Source: Streptomyces altiplanensis
GTDB taxonomy: Bacteria; Actinomycetota; Actinomycetes; Streptomycetales; Streptomycetaceae
Assembly (NCBI GenBank): GCA_003719395.1
Contig: RHMC01000006.1
Coordinates: forward strand, 1-64,000
Direction of reading: 5' to 3'
Length of the DNA stretch: 64,000 nucleotides
In this document: positions 34,728-45,945 of the stretch, in pieces
How positions within the stretch are numbered: position 1 is the stretch's first letter
How the letters are laid out: every line of letters begins with the position of its first letter
Notes under the pieces: model-generated
What the model was told of the DNA's origin: nothing
Databases searched by the model: none
The model's input: only the letters and a program-made list of their open reading frames with translations
Made by a program: the position numbers and the translations under genes

Positions 34728-37700
34728 GTGCATCTCAAGGCCATGACTCTCCGCGGTTTCAAATCCTTCGCATCGGCCACAACACTTCGGTTCGAACCAG
34801 GCATCACCTGCGTCGTGGGACCCAATGGTTCGGGCAAGTCCAACGTGGTGGACGCGTTGTCCTGGGTGATGGGGGAGCAGGGAGCGAAGTCGCTGCGCGG
34901 CGGCAAGATGGAGGACGTCATCTTCGCCGGGACGACCGGGCGGCCGCCGCTCGGCCGTGCCGAGGTCTCGCTGACCATCGACAACTCCGACGGCGCGCTG
35001 CCCATCGACTACGCCGAAGTGACCATTACGCGGATCATGTTCCGCAACGGCGGCAGCGAATATCAGATCAATGGCGATACGTGCCGGCTGCTCGATATCC
35101 AGGAGCTGCTCTCCGACTCCGGTATCGGGCGGGAGATGCATGTGATCGTCGGGCAGGGCCGGCTCGACTCCGTACTGCATGCCGATCCGATGGGGCGCAG
35201 GGCTTTCATCGAGGAGGCCGCGGGTGTTCTCAAGCACCGCAAGCGGAAAGAGAAGGCGCTGCGCAAGCTGGACGCGATGCAGGCGAATCTCTCGCGCATA
35301 CAGGATCTGACCGATGAACTGCGGCGACAGCTCAAGCCGCTGGGCCGGCAGGCCGCGGTGGCGCGTCGGGCCGCCGTCATCCAGGCGGACCTGCGCGACT
35401 CCCGGCTGCGGCTGCTCGCCGACGACCTGGTGAAGCTGCGCGACGCACTGCGCACGGAGCTCGCCGACGAGGCGGCGCTCAAGGAGCGCAAGGACGCGGC
35501 CAGGCACAGCTGGAGGCCGCGCTGGCGCGCGAGGCCGAGCTGGAGGAGGAGGTGCGCCGCCTCGCGCCGCGACTGCAGCGGGCGCAGCAGACCTGGTACG
35601 AACTGTCGCAGCTGGCCGAGCGGGTGCGCGGCACGGTCTCGCTCGCCGAAGCCCGGGTGAAGAGCGCTACGGCCGCCCCGGAGGAGGAACGGCGCGGCCA
35701 GGGATTCAGGGACCCCGAAAGCATGGAGCGCGAGGCCGCCAGGATCCGCGAGCAGGAGGCGGAGCTGGAAGCCGCGCTGGAGGCGGCGCAGCGGGCGCAG
35801 GACGACGCGGTCGAGCACCGGGCCGGACTCGAACGGGAGTTGGCCGCCGAGGAGCGCAGGCTCAAGGACGCCGCCCGCGCCATCGCGACCGGCGCGAGGG
35901 CCTCGCCCGGCTGAGCGGCCAGGTCAACGCGGCCCGCAGCCGGGCCGGTTCGGCCCAGGCCGAGATCGACCGCCTGGCGCCGCGCACGAGGCGCCCAGCA
36001 GGCGGCGCGCCGAGCAGGAGGAGTACGAGCAGCTCAGGGCCGAGGTGGAGCAGCTGGACGCGGGCGACGCCGACCAGGGCGGAGCAGTACGAAGCGGCCA
36101 GGCGGGAGCTCGCCGGGGCGGAGGCCGCGCTCACGGCCGCCCGGGAGGCGGCCACCTCCACCGAGCGCCGGCGGGCCGCGACATCCGCCCGGCACGACGC
36201 GCTGGCCCTGGGACTGCGGCGCAAGGACGGCATGGGCGCGCTGCTCGGAGCGCGGCCCCGGCCGGCCGGGCTGCTGGGCCCGGCGGCGGAGCTCCTCGCG
36301 GTGGCCCCGGGCTTCGAGATCCCCGTCGCCGGCGGCGCTCGGCGCCGCGGCCGACTCGATCGCGGTGACCGACCCGGCCACGGCCGCCGACGCGATCCGG
36401 CTCCTGCGCAAGCAGGACGCGGGCCGGGCGGTCCTCCTGCCGGGCAGTACCCCACCGCAGCCGGGCGGAAGTGTCCCCGTCCGGGACGCGGCGCCGGCCC
36501 GGGCCGAGACGGACGGCTGCCCCGGTGGCCCCGGGGACGTCCCCGGGCGGGGAGACGCGTCCGCGCGGGCGGACCACGGCCCCCGGCCGGGCCGTCCCGA
36601 AGGCGCTCGGCGCGCCGGAGGCGGAAGGTGCGGGGGCGGCCGCGCCCAGTCGTGCGGCCGGGCGGGCGCGGGCCGTCGCGGACCTCGTGCAGGGGCCCGA
36701 GGAGCTGATGCCCGCCGTGCGGCGGCTCGTACGGGACATGGTCGTCGTCGGGACGCTGGCGGACGCCGAGGACCTGGTCGCCGAACACCCCGGGCTGACC
36801 GCTGTGACCGCCGAGGGCGATGTCCTCGGGGCGTACTTCGCGCAGGGCGGGTCGGCCGGGGCGCCGAGTCTGCTGGAGGTGCAGGCATCCGTCGACGAGG
36901 CCGCGCTCGAGCTGGCGGAGCTGGCCGTACGGTGCGAGGAGCTGGCCGGGGCGCAGCACCGCGCCGGGGAGCGGCGGGACGCGGCTGCCGCGCTCGTGGA
37001 GGAGCTGACGGAGCAGCGCCGGGGCCGCCGACCGGGAGAAGTCCGGGGGTCGCGGCAGCGGCTCGGGCGGGCTCGCCGGTCAGGCGCGCGGCGCGGGCGG
37101 ACGAGGCCGAGCGGTCGGCCGCTGCCGCCGCCGGGGCCCGCGACGCGCTGGAGCGCGCCCACCGAGGAGGCACAGGAGCTGGCGGAACGGCTGCTGGTGG
37201 CCGAGGAGTCCTTTCCCTTCGGCGACAAGGGGGAGGACGAGCCGGACACTTCCGTGCGGACCGCTGGCCGCCGACGGGGCCGAGGCCCGCCGGACGGAGA
37301 TGGAGGCCAGGCTCCAGGTCCGTACGCACGAGGAGCGGGTGAAGGGCCTCGCCGGACGGGCGGACGCACTCGACCGGGGGGCGCGCGCCGAGCGCGAGGA
37401 GCTCGGCGCGCGCCGAGCAGCGGCGCGCGCGGCTGCGGCACGAGGCACAGGTGGCGGGGGCCGTCGCCTCGGGAGCGCGTCAGCTGCTGGCCCACGTCGA
37501 GGTCTCGCTCGTACGGGCCGGTGAGGAGCGCGGCGCGGCCGAAGCGGCCAAGGCGGAGCGCGAGCGCGAACTCGTGGCGGAGCGTGACCGCGGCCGGGAC
37601 CTGAAGGGCGAGCTCGACAAACTGACTGATTCGGTTCACCGCGGTGAGGTACTCGGCGCGGAGAAGCGGCTGCGCATCGAGCAGCTGGAGGCCAGGGCGC

Positions 37701-38485
37701 TGGAGGAACTGGGCGTGGAACCGGTGGTACTGGTGGCGGAGTACGGGCCCGACCGGCCCGTGCCGCCGTCACCGCCGGCCGAGGGCGAGGAGGTGCCGGA
37801 GGACCCGGAGGACCGCCGCAACCAGCCGCGGCCGTTCGTGCGCGCGGAGCAGGAAAAGCGCCTCAAGGCTGCCGAACGGGCGTACCAGCAGCTCGGAAAG
37901 GTGAATCCGCTGGCCCTGGAGGAGTTCGCGGCGCTGGAGGAGCGTCACAAGTTCCTCTCCGAACAGCTTGAAGACCTGAAGAAGACGCGCACCGATCTGA
38001 TGCGGGTGATCAAAGAGGTCGACGAGCGCGTCGAGCAGGTCTTCAGTGAGGCGTTCCGGGACACCGCGAGGGAGTTCGAGGGGGTCTTCGCGCGGCTCTT
38101 CCCGGGCGGCGAGGGCCGACTGATTCTGACGGATCCCGACAACATGCTCACCACGGGGGTCGAGGTCGAGGCCAGGCCGCCGGGCAAGAAGGTGAAGCGG
38201 CTCTCGCTGCTCTCCGGCGGAGAGCGGTCGCTGACCGCGGTGGCCATCCTGGTGGCGATCTTCAAGGCCAGGCCGAGTCCGTTCTATGTGATGGACGAGG
38301 TCGAGGCCGCGCTCGACGACACCAATCTCCAGCGGCTGATCGGGATCATGGAAGAGCTCCAGGAGAGTTCCCAGCTGATCGTGATCACTCATCAGAAGCG
38401 GACGATGGAGGTGGCCGACGCGCTGTACGGCGTCTCCATGCAGGGGGACGGCGTCTCCAAGGTCATCAGCCAGCGTCTTCGCTGA
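34728..38485 (+). CDS. smc: Chromosome segregation ATPase SMC (many frameshifts)
   Basis: SMC condensin core, about 1,250 residues when corrected. The N-terminal head has [15 protein letters not shown] and Walker [15 protein letters not shown]; a first long coiled coil runs to about 36200; a hinge region lies around 36240-36850 ([40 protein letters not shown]); a second coiled coil follows; the C-terminal head has the signature [13 protein letters not shown], Walker [14 protein letters not shown], and [13 protein letters not shown]. Roughly nine frame changes occur between 35500 and 37450, all within coiled coil or hinge, where GC runs are dense. Both heads are intact. It starts at GTG 34728. 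With ScpA/ScpB it organises chromosomes for segregation. Confidence 0.95.
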
Positions 38486-38499
38486 CAGTCCCCATTAGT

Positions 38500-38586
38500 C
38501 TTCAAAACTTGAACACAAGCCACCACGCCGTGGTCACAAAATTCACTAGCTCTTCCTCTTGACTTCGAAACTTGAAGGCATAGTCT
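38500..38586 (+). promoter_or_regulatory. glcP promoter with paired CTTCRAAACTTGAA repeats
   Basis: CTTCAAAACTTGAA (38500-38513) and CTTCGAAACTTGAA (38563-38576) match at 13 of 14 bases, 63 bp apart (six helical turns). The second lies between TTGACT (38559-38564) and TAGTCT (38581-38586), a good -35/-10 pair with a 16-bp spacer. A related inverted CCTTCAAGT follows near 38617. A repressor bound at both copies would occlude the promoter. Confidence 0.6.
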
Positions 38587-38692
38587 CGGCAACGTCGTTT
38601 TTACCTTCAAGTGGTGGGCCACTCGATGTTGTGCCCCACTTGGAGTGCTTGCCCCCCACGCCAGGCAACGCGGCCAGGCACCAGGAGTTAAT

Positions 38693-40111
38693 GTGACCAG
38701 CACTGCGCAACCACCGGCGTCCGGAGCCCGCGAAGCCCACCCGGATCACCTCGGCCACGTCATTTTCATCACGCCGCGGCCGCGATGGGCGGTTTCCTCT
38801 TCGGCTACGACAGCTCCGTCATCAACGGCGCGGTCGAAGGCATCCGAGGCAAGTACGACGTGGGGTCCGCGACTCTCGCGCAGGTCATCGCCATCGCCCT
38901 GATCGGCTGTGCCATCGGCGCCGCCACCGCGGGCCGCATCGCCGACCGCATCGGCCGTATCCGCGTCATGCAGATCGCGGCCGCGCTGTTCACGATCAGC
39001 GCCGTCGGCTCCGCGCTTCCCTTCGCCCTGTGGGACCTCGCCTTCTGGCGGGTCCTCGGGGGCATCGCCATCGGCATGGCCTCGGTCATCGGCCCCGCCT
39101 ACATCGCAGAGGTCGCCCCGCCGGCGTACCGAGGCCGCCTCGGCGCCTTCCAGCAGGCCGCCATCGTCATCGGCATCGCCGTCTCCCAGCTCGTCAACTG
39201 GGGCATCCTCAACCTCGCCGACGGCGACCAGCGCGGCAAGCTGCTCGGCATCGAAGCCTGGCAGGTCATGCTCGGCGTCATGGTGGTCCCTGCCGTGCTC
39301 TACGGTCTGCTCTCCTTCGCCATCCCCGAGTCGCCGCGCTTCCTGATCTCCGTGGGCAGGGTCGACAAGGCCAAGGAGATCCTGGCCGACGTCGAGGGCA
39401 AGAACGTCAACCTCGACCTGCGCGTCTCCGAGATCGAGCACGCGATGCGCAGCGAGCACAAGTCCACGTTCAAGGACCTCCTCGGCAGCCGCTTCGGCTT
39501 CCTGCCCATCGTCTGGGTCGGTATCGGCCTCTCGGTCTTCCAGCAGCTCGTCGGCATCAACGTCGCGTTCTACTACTCCGCGACGCTGTGGCAGTCGGTC
39601 GGCATCAACCCGAGCGACTCGTTCTTCTACTCGTTCACGACGTCGATCATCAACATCGTCGGCACCGTGATCGCCATGATCTTCGTCGACCGGATCGGCC
39701 GCAGGACCGCTCGCGCTCATCGGCTCGACCGGCATGGCGCTCGCCCTGGCCTTCGAGGCCTGGGCCTTCTCCGCGAACCTGGTCGACGGCAAGCTGCCGC
39801 ACACCGAGGGCATCGTCGCGCTGATCGCGGCCCACGTCTTCGTGCTCTTCTTCGCCCTCTCGTGGGGCGTCGTGGTCTGGGTCTTCCTGGGCGAGATGTT
39901 CCCGAACCGGCTCCGCGCCGCCGCGCTCGGCGTCGCCGCCTCCGCACAGTGGATCGCCAACTGGGCGATCACCGCGAGCTTCCCGAGCCTCTCCGAGTGG
40001 AACCTCTCGGGGACGTACGTGATCTACACATTCTTCGCCGTGCTCTCGATCCCCTTCGTGCTCAAGTTCGTGAAGGAGACCAAGGGCAAGGCGTTGGAGG
40101 AGATGGGCTAA
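38693..40111 (+). CDS. glcP: Glucose permease GlcP, MFS sugar porter (two frameshifts)
   Basis: Sugar:proton symporter with 12 predicted membrane helices, the major glucose uptake system of Streptomyces. Family motifs are GGFLFGYDSSVINGA, GRIADRIGRIRVM, PESPRFLISVGR, FQQLVGINVAFYYS and the C-terminal VKETKGKALEEMG. GTG 38693 has AGGAG upstream. One G is missing near 38770 (ATCACGGCC expected) and one base is extra near 39710. Corrected length is about 472 residues. In Streptomyces glucose repression depends on glucose kinase, and GlcP expression is glucose-induced; the repeats in the promoter may be the responsible operator. The assignment to glucose rests on close similarity recalled from GlcP. 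Confidence 0.92.
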
Positions 40112-40141
40112 TCCCCGCTGCCCGTCTCCTCGACCACGGAA

Positions 40142-40172
40142 CTGCCCCGGCTCAGCTTCTGAGCCGGGGCAG
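40142..40172. terminator. Terminator between glcP and the NCS1 gene
   Basis: CTGCCCCGGCTCAG / CTGAGCCGGGGCAG, 14 bp perfect with a 3-base loop, serving two convergent genes. Confidence 0.9.
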
Positions 40173-40207
40173 CCTTGTCGTGTCGTCGTTGCGTCAGCCG
40201 GGTCGCG

Positions 40208-41683
40208 TCAGACGGACAGGCTTTCGGCGGGCTCGGCCTCGCGCCCGGTCCCGGACCGCGGCTCCGGCGTCGCGGCCGGTGCCACGGGCTTCGTCCTCGG
40301 CAGCACCGCGTACAGCAGCGCCGCCACGACGACCGTCGCCGCCCAGCCCAGGCCGTTGCGCCCGATCCAGGAACCGGCGAGCGGCCCGGTGAACCAGTCG
40401 ACCTTGGTGAACAGCAGGCCCGCCACCAGGGCGACGCCCCACGCCACCATGGCCTGCCAGGCGAAACCGGCCCGGTACCAGTAGCCACTGGTGCGGGTGG
40501 TGTCCATGAGCGCCTCACCGTCGTACGTACGACGGCTGAGCATGTCCACACCGAAAACGCCGATCCACGCGGAGAACGCCACGGCCAGCAGCGTCAGGAA
40601 GGAGATGAACGAGCCGAAGAAGCTCGTCGCCACCACCATCAGCAGGAAACCGAAGATCAGGCTGATGACCGCGTTGACGCTCACGGCCCAGGCGCGCGGC
40701 ACCTTGATGCCCAGCGTCTGCGCGGTGAATCCGGCCGAGTACATCGACATCGAGTTGATCAGCAGCATGCCGATCAGGGCGATCAGCAGGTACGGAACGG
40801 CGATCCAGGTCGGCAGCAGCTCGCCGATGAAGGACACCGGGTCGGCGGCCGACGCCAGGTCCGGCGTACTGACGGCCATGACCGCGCCCATCACCACCAT
40901 CGGCAGCACGACGACGCCCGCACCGCCGATGGTCGTGGAGACCAGGGCCTTGCCCGACGCCGTACGCGGCAGATAGCGCGTGAAGTCCGGGCCCGAGGGG
41001 ACCCAGCTGATGCCGCCGGCCGCGATGGTGCCGATGCCCGCGATCATCATCGCGGTGGAACCGGCGGGCTTGGCGAACACGGCGGACCAGTCGGTGCCGG
41101 CGATCAGATAGACCAGCACGAGCACGCTGAAGGCGCCGAAGAGGTACGTCGACCAGGTGCTGCACCGGCGCAGGGCGTTGATGCCCAGACCCGACACCAG
41201 GAAGGTGCAGCCGACGAAGAGCAGCAGCGTCACGATGATCAGCGTGGTGTTGCTCTTGATGCCGAAGAGCAGATCGAGCACGGTCAGCACGGCGTACGCC
41301 CCGGTCACCGCGTTGATCGTCTCCCAGCCCCAGCGCGCGACCCAGATCAGCGAGCCGGGGAAGAGGTTGCCGCGCTGGCCGAACACCGCCCTGGAGAGCG
41401 CCATGCCGGGGGACCCGCCGCGCTTGCCCGCGATCGAGATCAGGCCGACGAGCCCGTACGAGACGACGGGCCCGGCGACGGCCACGGCCAGCACCTGCCA
41501 GAAATTCAGGCCGTTGAAGACGACCAGGCCCGCGCCCATGGTGAGCAGGAGCACGCTGATGTTGGCGGCGACCCAGGTGGGGAAGAGCTCGCGGACGCGG
41601 CCCGAGCGCTCGTGGTCGGGAACGGGCTCGAGACCGCGGGTCTCTATCGCGCCCTCGGACTCGGGGGCGGACGCTTCAGGCAT
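40208..41683 (-). CDS. NCS1-family purine/cytosine permease
   Basis: A 491-residue membrane protein with about 12 hydrophobic helices. It shows the NCS1 pattern: ELFPTWVAANISVLLLTMGA at the N-terminus, GSPGMALSRAVFGQRGNLFP, WETINAVTGAYAVL, WVPSGPDFTRYLP and INSMSMYSAGFTAQTLG. Members import cytosine, purines, allantoin, hydantoin or thiamine precursors by Na+ or H+ symport; the substrate is not clear from sequence. Start ATG 41683. It stands alone, with no adjacent deaminase or hydrolase. The frame is intact. Confidence 0.9.
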   Translation of the reverse strand: MPEASAPESEGAIETRGLEPVPDHERSGRVRELFPTWVAANISVLLLTMGAGLVVFNGLNFWQVLAVAVAGPVVSYGLVGLISIAGKRGGSPGMALSRAVFGQRGNLFPGSLIWVARWGWETINAVTGAYAVLTVLDLLFGIKSNTTLIIVTLLLFVGCTFLVSGLGINALRRCSTWSTYLFGAFSVLVLVYLIAGTDWSAVFAKPAGSTAMMIAGIGTIAAGGISWVPSGPDFTRYLPRTASGKALVSTTIGGAGVVVLPMVVMGAVMAVSTPDLASAADPVSFIGELLPTWIAVPYLLIALIGMLLINSMSMYSAGFTAQTLGIKVPRAWAVSVNAVISLIFGFLLMVVATSFFGSFISFLTLLAVAFSAWIGVFGVDMLSRRTYDGEALMDTTRTSGYWYRAGFAWQAMVAWGVALVAGLLFTKVDWFTGPLAGSWIGRNGLGWAATVVVAALLYAVLPRTKPVAPAATPEPRSGTGREAEPAESLSV

Positions 41684-41836
41684 GGGGGGACTCCGTGCAG
41701 TGGTGGGGGGATCAACAGCATCTTACGGGCACAGCGGCGCACGCTCCCCCCAAAAGGTCCAAATCCACACCATGTACCTCGTGTGATCCTCCGAGGATCC
41801 TCCCCGGGCGCAGGTGTGGCTGATACTGGATGAGTT

Positions 41837-43059
41837 ATGGAAATCGTCATCCTTGCTGTAGTCATCGCCCTGGTCGCGATCGGCGCGATCAGCGGGCTCG
41901 TGGTCAGCAGCCGCAAGAAGAAGCAGCTGCCGCCCCAGCGCCGCCGAGCACGCCGACCATCACCGCTCCGCCCGCCGAACCGCAGGTCGGCGAGGACGCG
42001 GCGCCACCGCGCGACGAAGCGCGCCGGACCATCGAGGAGGTGGATCTCCCGGACGCGTCGACCGCCGTCAAGGAGCCCGTCGCCGTCGAGGATCCGGTCG
42101 TCGCCGAACCCGTCGCGCCCGAGATCGAGATCCCCGAGCCCACCGCCGGCCGCCTGGTGCGGTTGCGCGCCCGGCTCGCCCGCTCGCAGAACACGCTCGG
42201 CAAGGGTCTGCTGACCCTGCTCTCCCGCGAACATCTCGACGAGGACACCTGGGAGGAGATCGAGGAAACGCTGCTCACCGCGGACGTCGGCGTCGCCCCG
42301 ACCCAGGAACTGGTCGACCGGCTGCGTGAGCGCGTACGGGTGCTCGGCACGCGTACGCCGGGCGACCTGCGACTCCTGCTCCGCGAGGAGCTGCTGAACC
42401 TGCTCGGTACGGACATGGACCGGGCGGTGAAGACCGAGAGCGGCCTGGACACCCCGGGCGTGGTCATGGTCGTCGGCGTCAACGGCACCGGCAAGACCAC
42501 CACCACCGGCAAGCTCGCCCGCGTCCTGGTGGCCGACGGCCGCAGCGTGGTGCTCGGCGCCGCGGACACCTTCCGCGCCGCTGCCGCCGACCAGCTCCAG
42601 ACCTGGGGCGAGAGGGTCGGCGCGCGCACGATCCGGGGCCCCGAGGGCGGCGACCCGGCGTCGATCGCCTTCGACGCGGTGAAGGAAGGTATCGCCGAGG
42701 GCGCCGACGTCGTACTCATCGACACGGCGGGACGGCTGCACACCAAGACCGGGCTCATGGACGAACTCGGCAAGGTCAAGCGCGTCGTGGAGAAGCACGG
42801 CCCGCTCGACGAGGTGCTGCTGGTGCTGGACGCGACGACCGGGCAGAACGGCCTGGTGCAGGCGCGGGTGTTCGCCGAGGTCGTGGACATCACCGGCATC
42901 GTGCTGACGAAGCTGGACGGCACGGCCCGGGGCGGCATCGTGATCGCGGTCCAGCGCGAGCTCGGTGTACCGGTGAAGCTGGTCGGCCTGGGGGAGGGCG
43001 CGGACGACCTCGCGCCGTTCGAGCCGGAGGCGTTCGTCGACGCGCTCATCGGCGACTAG
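41837..43059 (+). CDS. ftsY: Signal recognition particle receptor FtsY (one frameshift)
   Basis: SRP receptor GTPase. MEIVILAVVIALVAIGAISG is an N-terminal membrane anchor, unlike E. coli FtsY, followed by an acidic, proline-rich linker. The NG domain contains GVNGTGKTTTTGKLA (G1), DTFRAAAADQL (G2/insertion box), DTAGRL (G3) and TKLDGTARGG (G4). One G of CCGGCC is missing near 41930. About 407 residues when corrected. It partners Ffh, encoded 7 kb downstream, to deliver nascent membrane proteins to SecYEG. Confidence 0.96.
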
Positions 43060-43105
43060 CCCGAGGCTCCGCCCCGGACCCCGGTCCCGGCTGTCGACCG
43101 GCCCT

Positions 43106-43145
43106 CAATCGCCGGACGAGCTCCATGCGAGCCGTCCGGCGATTG
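43106..43145. terminator. Terminator between ftsY and the primase-polymerase-like gene
   Basis: CAATCGCCGGACG / CGTCCGGCGATTG, 13 bp perfect, between convergent genes. Confidence 0.85.
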
Positions 43146-43162
43146 CCGTTGCCGACGCGCCG

Positions 43163-43864
43163 TTACGCCGGAGAACGGTGTGCGATGTACGCCAGCGTTC
43201 CCAGCAGCAGCCGGGCCTGCGGCGGTGACTGCGCCGTGTCCAGCGCCGGGGGGCGGAGCCAGCGGACCGGGCCGAGGCCGCCGAGATCGGACGGCGGCGC
43301 CACGATGTGGTCGCCGGGGCCCAGCCCGCGCAGATCGAGTTCCGCGTCGACCCAGCCCATCCGGTAGAGCAGCCGGGGGAGCTCGGCGGCTGCTCCCGGG
43401 GCGACGAAGAAGTGGGCCCGGCCGTCCGGCGTCGCTGCCACCGGTCCCAGCGGCAGCCCCATCCGTTCCAGCCGTACGAGCGCCCGGCGCCCGGCGGCCT
43501 CGGCGACCTCGATGACGTCGAACGTACGGCCCACGGGCAGCAGTGCCGCCGCGCCGGGGAACCCCGACCAGGTCTTGGTGACCTCGTCGAGGGTGGCGCC
43601 CGCGGGGACCTCGGGTGCGAAGGCCAGTGGATGGGCACCCGGCGCCCGGCACGCCGTGTCGCCGCACGAGCAGTGCCGTGCTCCGACGCGGGCGGAAGCG
43701 GGCCTCGCCGGGGCGGAGCCGGCCGGACCTGCTGCCGATGCTCTGGCGCCCGGCACCACCGCCCAGCCCCACAGCCCGGTGTACTCGGCCACCGTTGTGC
43801 AGTCCGACATGCGGTCGCGGCGCCGTGAGCCGGACAGTGTCTCCCGGCCGATCGTGAAGCCCAT
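43163..43864 (-). CDS. Small bifunctional DNA primase/polymerase N-terminal-like protein
   Basis: A 233-residue protein resembling the prim-pol (archaeo-eukaryotic primase) N-terminal domain seen in phage and plasmid replicases: YTGLWGWAVVPGARA, HCSCGDTACRAPGAHPLAFA (a Cys-rich element), WSGFPGAAALLPVGRTFDVI, DGRAHFFVAPGAA and LGPGDHIVAPPSDLGGLGPV. No helicase domain is attached. ATG 43864 has GGAGGGGG immediately upstream. In Streptomyces this stand-alone form is chromosomally conserved near nsdA, so it is not simply a phage remnant. Whether it polymerises anything is unknown; catalytic acidic residues are not obvious. Confidence 0.75.
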   Translation of the reverse strand: MGFTIGRETLSGSRRRDRMSDCTTVAEYTGLWGWAVVPGARASAAGPAGSAPARPASARVGARHCSCGDTACRAPGAHPLAFAPEVPAGATLDEVTKTWSGFPGAAALLPVGRTFDVIEVAEAAGRRALVRLERMGLPLGPVAATPDGRAHFFVAPGAAAELPRLLYRMGWVDAELDLRGLGPGDHIVAPPSDLGGLGPVRWLRPPALDTAQSPPQARLLLGTLAYIAHRSPA

Positions 43865-44272
43865 GCCCCCTCCAACGGTTCGAGTGCACCGATGGTTACG
43901 AACCGGAGCCGTATCGTGACGCTCCGCTGCGTCCGGACCGGTCCGGCGGTGCACGGTGTCGCGAGAGGTGGCGCGGACCGGGCCGCACCACCTGACGCGC
44001 ATCGCTCCGCCGACTCTCGATCGTCGTACGTCAAGTGAAGCGCGCCCGGCCCCGGGAGAGTTCATTCGAAGGGGTGGCGAATGGTGGCGTTTATGGAAAC
44101 GCCATGGCGGATGGGTGATCGTAAGATTACTTTCGGTGCATGAACCCCCCGGAGATCACGACACGTGCGGGTATGCCGGAGGCAAGCCGGATTCGTGTTC
44201 GAGAGGGGCATTCCTCGGACGGCAGGGCGTGACTCGCGGCATTCTGTTACGGGTTCGCGCATAGAGGTTTCA
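43865..44272. other. Divergent intergenic region upstream of nsdA
   Basis: About 400 bp separate the primase-polymerase-like gene and nsdA. Promoters for both must lie here. I see an AT-rich element (GATCGTAAGATTACTTTCGG, about 44117-44136) but no convincing repeat, RNA gene or further coding sequence. Confidence 0.4.
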
Positions 44273-45769
44273 GTGGATGGGGGCGTTCCAGTGGGCGGCA
44301 GTGGCGCAGGCGGTACGAACGCTGGAAAGCGCCCGAACGAGCAGCTGGGCTCGTGGTTCGTGCGCAGCGGCTGGTCGAAGGGCGAGCTCGCCCGCCAAGT
44401 GAACCGCAGAGCGCGCCAGATGGGCGCGCACCACATCAGCACGGACACCTCACGCGTGCGCCGCTGGCTGGACGGCGAGCAGCCGCGCGAGCCGATCCCG
44501 CGCATCCTCTCCGAGCTCTTCTCCGAGCGGTTCGGCAGCGTCGTCGCCGTCGAGGACATCGGTCTGCGCTCCGCGCACCAGTCACCCTCCGTGTCCGGAG
44601 TCGACCTGCCCTGGACGGGCCCCCAGACGGTCGCCCTGCTCAGCGAGTTCTCACGCAGCGACCTGATGCTCGCGCGGCGCGGCTTCCTCGGGACCTCGCT
44701 GGCGCTCGCCGCGGGACCCGCCCTCATCGAGCCCATGCAGCGCTGGCTCGTCCCCCGGGCCCCCCGGCGGCCCCGACCGCCCGGAGGCGGCCGCGCCCTC
44801 GCGGCGGCCGTCCCGGCTCTCGGGGCCGGAGCTGGACCTGCTGGAGTCCACGACCATGATGTTCCGCCAGTGGGACGCCCAGTGCGGCGGCGGGCAGCGG
44901 CGCAAGGCCGTCGTCGGACAGCTCCACGAAGTCACGGACCTGCTCCAGGAACCGCAGCCCGGGGCCACGTCCAGGCGGCTCTTCAAATGCGCCGCCGAAC
45001 TGGCCGAGCTGGCCGGCTGGATGAGCTACGACGTGGGCCTGCACCCCACAGCGCAGAAGTACTTCGTGCTCGCCCTGCACGCCGCCAAGGAAGCCGGTGA
45101 CAAGCCGTTCGGCAGTTACGTCCTGTCGAACATGAGCCGCCAGATGATCCACCTCGGCCGCCCCGACGACGCGCTGGAACTCGTCCACCTCGCGCAGTAC
45201 GGCAGCCGCGACTGCGCCACGCCCCGGACCCAGGCGATGCTGTATGCGATGGAGGCCCGCGCCTACGCCAACATCGGCCAGCCCAGCAAGTGCAAGCGGG
45301 CCGTCCGGATGGCCGAGGACACCTTCGCGGACGCCGGCCTGGACGGCGAGCCCGAGCCCGACTGGATCCGCTTCTTCTCCGAGGCCGAACTCAACGGCGA
45401 GAACGCCCACTCGTACCGCGACCTGGCCTATGTCGCCGGACGCAGCCCCACCTACGCCTCGCTCTCCGAGCCCGTCATGGAGCGCGCGGTGGAGCTCTTC
45501 GGCAAGGACGACGAACACCAGCGTTCGTATGCACTGAACCTCATCGGCATGGCCACCGTGCATCTGCTGAAACGCGAACCCGAACAGTCCGTCGTACTGG
45601 CCGAAAAGGCTCTCGTGGTCGCCAAACGCGTCCGTTCCGAGCGGGTGAACAACCGGCTCCGCAAGACCGTCGACACCGCCGCCAGGGACTTCGGCGACGT
45701 CGCCTCGAAGTCCTCGATCTCACCGACAGGCTCGCAGCCCAGCTGCCCGAAGCCGCGGAAGCGGTCTGA
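44273..45769 (+). CDS. nsdA: NsdA, negative regulator of differentiation and antibiotic synthesis (frameshifted)
   Basis: A protein of about 500 residues with no catalytic domain. The N-terminal part (NEQLGSWFVRSGWSKGELAR, HISTDTSRVRRWLDGEQPRE) is a helix-turn-helix-like fold; LMLARRGFLGTSLALAAGPA resembles a twin-arginine-like segment but lies internally; the C-terminal half is TPR-like helical repeats (LAELAGWMSYDVGLHPTAQ, FVLALHAAKEAGDKPFGSYV, ALNLIGMATVHLLKREPEQS). In S. coelicolor NsdA represses sporulation and actinorhodin production. Frame changes occur near 44760-44830 and near 45705, where one G of TCGGAA is missing. GTG 44273 follows GAGG. Confidence 0.9.
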
Positions 45770-45945
45770 GACCCGGCCCGCGCCGCCCCATGCGCCGGTC
45801 GCGACCGGCCACCCCGTAAAGCCCGACTCGGCTCCCCCGCGCCAGGCCAGCAGGGTGGCGGTCGCGACGGTTTTCGCTGTGCGGCGCCTGCCGTGGGCAG
45901 AGGGTATCGACGGCCGACGGCCCCGGTCCGGCGGTTCACCCGTAC

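Noticed and set aside
34728-38485. smc as a pseudogene
   Set aside because: Both ATPase heads are fully conserved, and the breaks are single-base changes of the same kind as in essential neighbours, so sequence error is the simpler explanation.
44273-45769. Twin-arginine signal peptide in NsdA (LARRGFLGTSLALAAGPA)
   Set aside because: The segment begins more than 100 residues into the protein, after a DNA-binding-like region, so export by Tat is unlikely.
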